Below are positions 56,690 through 64,000 of a DNA stretch of 64,000 bases, piece by piece. The stretch lies in contig NC_134702.1 of NCBI RefSeq assembly GCF_043290135.1, positions 85,728,317-85,792,316 on the forward strand, written 5' to 3'. This stretch comes from Rhipicephalus microplus (taxonomy: Eukaryota; Arthropoda; Arachnida; Ixodida; Ixodidae). The notes under the pieces are model-generated. The model saw only the letters and a program-made list of their open reading frames with translations, did no database searches and was not told the DNA's origin. A program made the translations under genes and the position numbers. Position 1 is the first letter of the stretch; the number at the start of each line of letters is the position of its first letter.

Positions 56690-56957
56690 AAACTCTTTAA
56701 AACTAAACTCTTTAAATATTATTTTTTCCCCGCACCATAGAGGAATGGAACTTAATACCTATTGATCATCTGAACTCAACTGAATCAATACAGAATTACT
56801 TCTTCACTATTTCCTAATTATATATTATTTGGAGTTGTTTTTTATTGCTACCCGATTTGTTTATGATATTCAATTGTGCTTTAAGATGTATTTATGTTGT
56901 ACCCTGCCCCTCCTGCATGGGCCACATGGCCTGCAGTATTTTGTAAATAAAAAATAA
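56690..56957 (+). mobile_element. LINE-B-type 3' end inserted in LINE-C
   Basis: Plus strand reads a LINE C-terminal stub (PRTIEEWNLIPIDHLNSTES), then a 3' UTR with CCTGCATGGGCCACATGGCC and GCCTGCAGTATTTTGTAAAT, and an AAATAAAAAATAA tail. Matches the LINE-B 3' end at 44.58 kb. Confidence 0.75.
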
Positions 56958-57400
56958 GCATCTCACAATGTATGCGGTCTTCAATTTCTGCAGAGGAGCA
57001 CGAAATAGTCCGGAAAATAATGTCATCCACGTATAGGGCGTATTGTATGCCTTCGACCTGGTTGAGGAGCGCGGGAAGTCGCACCATGACTAGACTGTAG
57101 AGGAGCGGTGAGAAGACCGCTCCCTGTGGTGTACCGCGAGTGACTAATGCATGCGAACCGTCTTCAGCAGAGTCGATGCAGATGAAAGCGGTTCGATCCG
57201 AAAGGAATGAGCTGATTTACCCAAAAACTTTAGAGTCACAGTTCATTGCGTTAAGACTGGTAAGTATGCTGTTATGTTTCACGTTGTCGAAGGCATCTTG
57301 GAGATTGAGGGCCAAGATGGCCTTGTCATTGTGGCGCATATCATTAGGTACAATTCTGGGGTATCGCAAGGATTTTTCTGCATGGTGTCTGTTTCAGGCG
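56958..57400 (-). pseudogene. LINE-C RT palm
   Basis: Encodes AILALNLQDAFDNVKH, FLSDRTAFICIDSAEDG, VTRGTPQGAVFSPLLYSLVM and the active-site box YALYVDDIIF, which is intact. One TAA interrupts after KVFG. It continues into the 56100-56689 part once the LINE-B stub is removed. Confidence 0.85.
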
Positions 57401-57403
57401 TAA

Positions 57404-58165
57404 TGTTTGCCCATCACTCTTGACAACCACTCAAGCGATATGGTGATTTAACTTTGACATGGTTGTTAATATAAAAAATATCTTAGCATGATTCATAATA
57501 CGAATCAATTCTTCGAATTTCAGTGACGCTTGGCGAAAGAGATGTAAACTGAAAAAAAAAGAGCTGCCAGTCATACAGGATTTCTTTTTTATGCTGTTTG
57601 GTGCTATATGATCTGTTGTTGTGAGTTGCTACAACAACGAGAAATTGAAATGATGAGATAGAGTCATAAAATTTGAGACGGCGGTCTCTATAAACAAAAA
57701 CATATATTTAGGATTTGGGAATGGATAAACGTCGTGCTGTGATTGTTAAAATTTAGGGTAACAACCTTTGAAAGCACGCACTTTGTGCTAGCGCGCGCTA
57801 ACAAAGCAAGTTGAATGCAAATAAAACGTCTAGAAGGAAATGATAAGGTTACTAAAGATCGCCTGCAGATGCCTAATGTTAATCGCTGGCATGTTTTATT
57901 CAAGTGTTGGTGGCTTCGCTATCAACCTTTGGTGATCGGTTACAGCCGCTGTCGTACCTGTATAACCTGACGTTCGTTCTTAGCAAAACAATTTTACAAG
58001 GCTACGCAGCTAAAGGATTCTGTAGCTGGACTAGCGCAGTTTGCAATTTTAGCAATCCCACTTTCTTTGGTGGGCTTGTTTTGACAGGGGTTTACCGACA
58101 TAGTACTGAAATATCTCGACCTTTCACAACACGACATCTCTTACGAGTTGATTCATTATAATTAA
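57404..58165. other. AT-rich unclassified region
   Basis: No gene or repeat recognised. Confidence 0.45.
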
Positions 58166-58169
58166 TGCT

Positions 58170-58624
58170 TTCTTATTACCCACCTTAAAAGAATCTACAT
58201 TTATGAACCTTTTTTTCTGTAATAACACAATTCTCAAAAATTTATCTTGTAGTATTCGTCTAGTTATTTGCGCACTTTTTTGGCAGTCATTAATATGTGG
58301 TTCCATCCCTCACGACTGGCGCGAAGCTGAAGGTATACGTATCTTCAAATCAGGTGCTAACTCCAATCCCCTTAACAACAGACCCATTTCCTTAACTTGC
58401 ACTTTCTTTAAGCTCGTCGAACATGTTATTCACTCACACATCAATAATTATTTTGAAGATCACAACAGCATTTTGAAACAGCAGCATGGTTTTCATAAAT
58501 AATTCTCTCGCGAGACTCAACTCGCAGGATTTACAAACGACCTGCTTGCCTTCGTGGAGATTGGGTTTCCGGTTTACGCCTTCTTTCTTGACTTCTCGAC
58601 GGTATTTGATCGTGTCTGTCACAC
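58170..58624 (+). pseudogene. LINE-D part 1: RT fingers
   Basis: Jockey/CR1-type RT start: FWQSLICGSIPHDWREAEGI, IFKSGANSNPLNNRPISLTC, KLVEHVIHSHINNYFEDHN, then after a stop AGFTNDLLAFVEIGFPVYAF and FFLDFSTVFDRV. Coding similarity ends at about 58624, where a foreign block begins. Confidence 0.8.
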
Positions 58625-59600
58625 ACGTCGGGTGAGGCCCCGCCGATCCAACATTGACGTGTGGCAGACTCGCAGGCTTCCACTTTACGCTTCGGCTGGC
58701 GATGCCTGAAAGACCTCGAAGTGGCACATTCCAAATTTATTATCAGGTCGGTCGACCCGTGCGGGGTAGCACGTGTGGTGATGCATGGGCCTGACCGACG
58801 CACTCATAGATCAGACACGGACATTTGATTAAACAAAAACACGCATTTAATTAAAACCAGGACAATGCGAAGGAGTTAACAAACATTAACTTAAGAGTTA
58901 ACAAAAATTAACAACAAAAGTTAACGCGATGGAAAGAACAGCTATATAAAAAATGTGCTCTAACAGAACACTGCAACTGGTACAGACAAAGCACACATAC
59001 GTGAAATGTTAATAAAACTGCATGATAGAAATCAAAGGAGATACAAGAAAAATTACATGAAAAAGATCAGGTTCGTGCTTCGGAAAGTCTGCGTGCATCG
59101 CAGCGCACAGAACGGCACTTATGAAAAGCTGGTTATAACAAAATAACAGTTTAAAACGATCACAATGCAAAGTTCCATACAGACCAGGCCAGCTGTACCA
59201 GGCCAGCTCTGGTACACGTAAGGGAGTTCACGGGGTGTCACTGAAGATCTCACTAGCTTAGTAGACGACGAGGGTGCCCGGTACTACAGCCGTCTCAATA
59301 TGTTGCGCGGGTTACTCCATGCTCACCACCTACGCGAGACTCGCGTCACCGACGACCGCACTTCTTGATGGCTGCCCATCAACTGCCCATTGCGATGCAG
59401 TCCAAACTCTTTCGGCGCGTCCCGTCCCTTCTTGCGGTCATTTCTGTTTCCTCCTCACGTTTCTCCTTTCGGTACAGGTGTAACGAAGACGCGGCGGCGC
59501 CGCCGCTGCGTCGTCAGTCGCCGGATGTCATCTTCCCAACACAAAAGCTCTCTTTCTTGAATGATGGGTGTGCGGGCGAAACGATGATTGCAGACGCTTG
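58625..59600. other. About 1 kb insert in LINE-D, family unknown
   Basis: It separates two adjacent RT motifs of LINE-D. The content is AT-rich with repeated GTTAAC(A) words near 58870-58930 and a small duplication (accaggccagct twice, about 59197-59220), then GC-rich sequence from 59250. No ORF with known motifs, and no clear inverted ends or target duplication seen by eye. Confidence 0.45.
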
Positions 59601-60151
59601 TGACAGTGTCCCTACCCACAGATTACTACTCAAGTTAACACATCTCAATATTGACTGTCTGGTCGTAGCACGGATCAAAGACTTTCCCCCCTCTCCCATT
59701 CCATTCACCTCCGGGAACGGTTCTAACTTTTCATTAGCACAGGTCACAGCCGGCGTACCGCAAGGGAGCGTGCTAGGCCCTCTGCTATTTCTCATATTTA
59801 TCAATGATTTACCGAATGGCATTTCTTCTCACATTAGATTATTCGCTGACGACTGCGTTTTGTATCGTGCCATTAGAAGTGACGAGGGCCACAAAACCCA
59901 GCAATCTGACCTCGAATCTACCAATTCATGGTGTTCATTATGAAAAATAAACCTAAATCACTCCAACACTAAACTAGTCTTCCTTACATAAAATTGTAGC
60001 CACCTCACGACCATACATACAGTTAATCACGCATTCGTAGACTCAGTCACGTCTTACAAATATCTAGGACTTCACATCCAATCCGATCTCTCCTGGAACC
60101 ACCACATCAATCGCATTCTTACAGCTGCTAACCATTCCCTCGGGATGTTAA
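59601..60151 (+). pseudogene. LINE-D part 2: RT palm and thumb
   Basis: Encodes THRLLLKLTHLNIDCLVVAR, AQVTAGVPQGSVLGPLLFLI, INDLPNGISSHIRLFADDCV with the FADD active site intact, then after a stop SYKYLGLHIQSDLSWNHHIN. It ends at the TTAA target at 60148-60151. Confidence 0.85.
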
Positions 60152-60799
60152 AAGGCCCCTCACCAAGTTCCCAAAATACAAAAAGAGCGCAATATTCTGT
60201 CCTGACATTTCTCGTCCTTCTTGGCGCACTACTTTGGCGTAGACAGAAGTTCCCATGACGTCTACAGCGTACTCACTGTCAATTAGTTTATATACGAGAA
60301 ATATCACATGTAATTTGTCTCCTGCACTGCTTTGCCATGCATCGCGGGATCTTATCCCGGCTGCGGCGGCTGCATTTCCGATGGAGACGAAAGTGTTGTA
60401 GGTCCGTGTGCCCAGATTTGGGTGCATGTTAAAGAACACCAGGTGGTCAAAATTTCCGGAGCCCTCCACTACGGCGTCTCTCATAATCATATGATGGTTT
60501 TGGGACGTGAAACCCCACATATCATGCTTTGCCATGCAGCTGCATATTCGTTCTGTTTTGTCTCGCATGGATATCGTGCCCAATCCACCGATCAAACTTC
60601 ATTTTCTGTGTTTACTACTTCGTAAACGGCGATAACAGCGTGTAGCCGAGAAGCGCGAAATTCTGATAGGCTCTAGCTCCTAGTGCTGACATTGTTCACG
60701 TGCATTCAAGAACTAAAGGTTGAGGAGGATGTATCGTGTGTATGAAGGAGAGGAGAAATTCACCTTCTCGTCTTTAAACGCGGGGTGGGGAGTGGCCCT
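60152..60799. mobile_element. TTAA-flanked non-autonomous DNA element (648 bp) in LINE-D
   Basis: Ends are short imperfect inverted repeats (AAGGCCCCTCACCA left; AGGGCCACTCCCCA read inward from the right), with TTAA on both sides (60148-60151, 60800-60803). TTAA targets are typical of piggyBac-type transposons. Removing the element plus one TTAA restores the LINE-D frame. There is no transposase, and a SINE sits inside. Confidence 0.8.
60342..60524 (+). mobile_element. 5'-truncated SINE nested in the TTAA element
   Basis: Lacks the A box and starts TCGCGGGATCTTATCCC. The body and the CACATATCAT tail are intact. Flanked by a 14 bp duplication, TGCTTTGCCATGCA (60328-60341, 60525-60538). Confidence 0.92.
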
Positions 60800-60803
60800 T
60801 TAA

Positions 60804-61266
60804 AACGTAATCTGCGTCATGCTCCTACGCATGTGCGAAAACTGGCGCATATTAACCTTATCCGCTCGAAAATTGAGTACGCTTAAGCCATAACGGATCT
60901 GGATCAAGTATACATCCTTGATAACATAGAATCCACGGAGAACCGTGCTGCTCGTTTCATATGTTCTCACTACTCTCGTTTCGCTAGCGTCATCAACTTA
61001 AAAGGTCGTGCTAGCCTTGTTAACCTTTACCATCGTCGAAAACTTTCTCGCTTATATCTTTTTCATAAAGTATATTACCATCCATTCCTTCATGACTATT
61101 TTTTTTGGTCACCCTTAGGAATATTACCTCGCCGCGATCACCCTCTGAAGGTCAAACGCATCACAAGGCGTGCCTCATCATTCGCTAATTCGTTCTTACC
61201 AAAAATCATCATTGAATGGAACCAGCTGCCACGAACTACTGCAATAAAACGGAACATTTCGAAATT
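60804..61266 (+). pseudogene. LINE-D part 3: ORF2 C-terminus
   Basis: Encodes [40 protein letters not shown] and WNQLPRTTAIKRNISKL, the typical Jockey/CR1 C-terminal region, with one stop. A SINE interrupts it near the end. Confidence 0.85.
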
Positions 61267-61510
61267 GATTGATTAATTGATATGTGGGGTTTAACGTCCA
61301 AAGACCACCATATGATTATGAGAGACGCCCTAGTGGAGGGCTCTGGAAATTTCAACCACCTGGGGTTCTTTGACGTGCACCCAAATCTGAGCACACGGGC
61401 CTACAACATTTCCGCCTCCATCAGAAATGCAGCCGCCGCAGCCGGGATTTTATCCCGTGACCTGTGGGTCAGCATCCGACAACCTTAGCCACAAGACCAC
61501 CACGGTGGGG
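61267..61510 (-). mobile_element. SINE in the LINE-D 3' coding end, 17 bp target duplication
   Basis: Reverse-orientation copy with a GATTGATTAATTGAT tail. Flanked by a perfect 17 bp duplication, CGGAACATTTCGAAATT (61250-61266, 61511-61527). The B box is changed (ttttatcc). Confidence 0.95.
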
Positions 61511-61817
61511 CGGAACATTTCGAAATTTATTGAATTTTTAAAAAATGATAACGATGTCTAGCGTTTGGTGCTGTTATCAATAACTCATTTCATTTTTTGT
61601 GGTCTATCATTATGTAATTTTGTTTTATTTCGTTTCGTTTTTAGTTATTTCTTTTTTTTTCAATTTCCAACAGACGTTGGGTTATTCTGTTGCTTGTTTT
61701 AATTAGGCATAAGATACGTTTTTTGCAAATTTTTTTCTCTGCTTGATGTATCCATTACATTAATTTTTACCTCTAATACCCTCCCAGTGAGGTCCTTTAA
61801 GGGTTTCTTGAAATAAG

Positions 61818-61820
<3 letters not shown>
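61511..61820 (+). repeat. LINE-D last codons and 3' UTR
   Basis: After the duplication the frame gives FIEFLKNDNDV and a stop, then a T-rich 3' UTR ending AGGTCCTTTAAGGG, followed by TA and GA runs. Confidence 0.7.

Positions 61821-61876
<56 letters not shown>
61821..61876. repeat. (TA)n(GA)n microsatellite at LINE-D tail
   Basis: A TA run passes directly into a GA run, at the position of the LINE tail. Confidence 0.95.
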
Positions 61877-62926
61877 GCGCCAATTGAGTCATATACTGTG
61901 ACCTAATCAGTTCACTTTCATCAGACCTTCCCCAGAGAAAAGCAAACCAGGCGAAGGCGTTTTCGAGACAACCGTGTTCAGCGATTGTCCCGGGCATGTA
62001 AGTACAAACAATTTCACACAACATGAGCACGATTTATGCTAGGCTGCCATTTGAGGACTATGCTGTGGATATTTTTGTCAAGAACATACATCAAGAGTAC
62101 TTATCAAAGCTGTATCTGCGTGTTTTGTAAAATATTGAATAACTTAGCTCATATGTAAATACTGAAAACTTTTACATAGATAAGAAAACAGATACTCCTG
62201 AACAGCACCGAAAAAAGATTATTCCAATCGGAAGAGCATGCTCTGCACAATAAAACCAGACGAAATAGAGCGGATATTTCCCTGTGGTGCGTTCAACTAC
62301 AGAAAATGTTTCTTAAATGCAAAAAAATCTTGATGAGAGGATTTGCCGCTAGAGAGTCAGAGCAAGCAGATGCACTGCTTGGGAGCTCCACCAACTTCAA
62401 TGATTTTAGCGAAACTACGCATCTTTGGAGAGTGAAATCATCAGCAACGATCTGGGAAGGTCAGCGATCCTTACAACAGCTACAGTTTATTCAGACGAGC
62501 CAATTCTTGGCCGCTACACCTACTTTCTGTTCGAGCCACGCCGACGCCTGCACTAACCCTAACGCACGACAAGGCGGTGCCGTTACTCCCACCGCAACAG
62601 TGGCCTATATCTTAAGTGACGCCTCCTCTAGAAAGATGCCTGAGACATCACATGCTTTCTCATGGGGATGAGAGGTTCCTTGCAGTTCAGTAATTTCTCC
62701 ACAAGGAGTGCTCGAAGTCCACAATTCAGTTCAAGCTGGCACGGTGGGCGGATGTGTTTTTTGAGCTCTCCCGATCGACTGCGCAGATAAGTGTTTTCGC
62801 ATGTTTCTAGCTTGCTTTTATAATAATAAGGCAGCCGTTTAAACCTTTATAGCACCTATTACATTGTGCGGTTTTTTCTGAAGCCAGTCACCAGGTATAT
62901 ACTTGTTTGGGTGTGTGCGTTTGGTT
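61877..62926. other. Unclassified region
   Basis: One 121-codon plus frame (62306-62671) has no recognisable motif and unremarkable composition. No repeat recognised. Confidence 0.4.
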
Positions 62927-63221
62927 TTTTAGGGGCGAAGCTCCTTGTTTAGAAAAAGTTTATTTACAGCATGTACAGAACACAAAGGCTTCATACCATT
63001 CCAGTAACAGCGCACATACACATCGGCACATCTATATTTCACGACTAACATCACTACGTTACAGTGAAGACATTTGCTCTAATATACATGATTATGTTGG
63101 CATACATGTACACAAATATTCAATGTGATATCACGATACAAGGGTATAACGATACAATAGATCCAAATGAAACACAATTTGTAACAAATGAAATCATATA
63201 TAACAACTCAACGGGCGCTGC
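62927..63221 (-). repeat. Probable LINE-F 3' UTR ending in GGAGCTTCGCCCCTAAAA
   Basis: It lies downstream (minus strand) of the ORF at 63222-64000 and ends with the complement of TTTTTTAGGGGCGAAGCTCC, the terminus shared with the repeats at 29397 and 37139. It may instead be the start of a separate truncated plus-strand repeat. Confidence 0.4.
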
Positions 63222-64000
63222 TTAGCACCAAGTCGGTCGAAAAATGAGTTGTATCCTTTCGTGTTCCACCTTGACGAAAGGGCACGACCAATGCCACAGA
63301 AACTCTTGCTCCCCGAGGAAGAAAAGCTCTTCGGAGAGGAACGCGAGGATCTCTCGTCTCATTCTCCCCAGTATCAGCCACAAGGCACGCCGGCGGCAAT
63401 TGGCAGCTACGGCCTCACATCGGTTTCTCCAAAGGCTGAACAGCCCCGCAACTATTAAGAGAGCGGAGAAGCGGCTACGCGGAAATCGGCAGTTGGACAC
63501 GAAAGTTCGCACACCCTGTCCCCGAAAACCAGTATTAACCGCACGCCAAAAAAGGCGGGAAACCACACATTCAAACGTCGCATGTCGATTGGTCTCTACC
63601 ATGACGCAGTTGGGGCAAGTGGAAGTGCGAACTACGTGCCATCGCTGCAACCGATCTCGCGTGGGGAGCAAGCCCCAGCCCAACCTCCAGACAAAGTCTC
63701 TGAGATGCGCTGGCAACACTGCGGTAGTTATTGGTTTCCAAGCGCGGTTCAATACAGATTGACGATGCTGGGGCACCAAGGGCCGTAGAAGGGCGGCCAT
63801 TGTGTCCACCACTTTAGAATCGGCCACCTCTATCTCTGGGCACGTAGCTTCCAAACGTCGGTGAAATGCCAGAAGGGCTCGATACAAAGATGGTAATTCA
63901 GTTGATTGGGGACCTTTGTTTATTTGGCTATCCGGCAAGAAGACACGTAGTGATGGCCCCAGATGGTAGCGAGCTAGTGTCTGAGCGGGCATGTCATCAT
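63222..64000 (-). CDS. LINE-F ORF2 C-terminus with zf-RVT domain, cut by window end
   Basis: At least 256 open codons run off the window end. They include LRDFVWRLGWGLLPTRDRLQ and CPNCVMVETNRHATFECVV, the zinc-binding domain (zf-RVT; CX2C...HxxxxC) found at the C-terminus of many LINE reverse transcriptases, and a basic, Leu-rich end. There are no stops in the visible part, so it could belong to a comparatively young copy. The RT domain should lie beyond 64000. Confidence 0.75.
   Translation of the reverse strand, partial: DDMPAQTLARYHLGPSLRVFLPDSQINKGPQSTELPSLYRALLAFHRRLEATCPEIEVADSKVVDTMAALLRPLVPQHRQSVLNRAWKPITTAVLPAHLRDFVWRLGWGLLPTRDRLQRWHVVRTSTCPNCVMVETNRHATFECVVSRLFWRAVNTGFRGQGVRTFVSNCRFPRSRFSALLIVAGLFSLWRNRCEAVAANCRRRALWLILGRMRREILAFLSEELFFLGEQEFLWHWSCPFVKVEHERIQLIFRPTWC

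Noticed and set aside
62306..62671. 121-codon ORF as a gene
   Set aside because: No motif, no promoter or neighbour support; length is within chance for this composition.

Overview
The window is eukaryotic and almost entirely transposable-element sequence. It most likely comes from a hard tick (Ixodidae). The best clue is seven copies of a tRNA-headed SINE with the head-to-tail layout of the tick Ruka family, four of them with clear target-site duplications. Arthropod-style Ty3/gypsy, Penelope-like and I/Jockey/RTE-type LINE fragments, arginine-rich repetitive ORFs and (TA)n/(TATC)n/(GACA)n microsatellites fit as well. I recognise no host protein-coding gene, no rRNA gene, no free-standing tRNA gene and no CRISPR array. 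The assignment to ticks is inference from repeat families I know; it was not searched.

Layout. 1-5.3 kb: scraps of a minus-strand gypsy element, a SINE with an unusual tail, and an arginine-rich ORF with a textbook TATA-Inr promoter. 5.4-12.7 kb: two identical Penelope-like elements (PLEs) head to head, forming an indel-free 3.55 kb inverted repeat around a 209 bp spacer. Each carries a reverse transcriptase/GIY-YIG ORF of 876 codons and a foldable hammerhead ribozyme, and the right copy also carries the end of an SGNH-hydrolase-like ORF. 12.7-26.8 kb: a gypsy stack. The gag of an outer minus-strand element is split by a complete 5.07 kb gypsy with 139 bp LTRs and by an RTE-type LINE, and the stack abuts a plus-strand gypsy remnant. 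26.8-38.9 kb: SINEs, a foldback element, two inverted copies of a repeat sharing a GCTTCGCCCC terminus, a LINE with ORF1 and endonuclease but no reverse transcriptase, a decayed transposase-like gene I cannot assign, and a 669 bp Harbinger-like transposon with TTA duplications. 40.2-41.9 and 53.1-54.9 kb: two copies of a composite repeat built of 147 bp units around a GC-rich hairpin core. 42.0-50.4 kb: one LINE broken by another LINE, a SINE and a 4.28 kb gypsy element. 52.0-64.0 kb: further LINEs, one split by a TTAA-flanked element that itself holds a SINE.

How it works together. Nothing here forms an operon or pathway. The window is a layered record of insertions: several host elements return to an open frame when the insert and one target-site copy are removed on paper. 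Only the two PLE copies and the small arginine-rich ORF have open frames with sensible starts. The gypsy and LINE proteins carry stops, frameshifts and lost catalytic residues; many of these are D-to-N, E-to-K or C-to-Y changes, as expected from G-to-A transitions.
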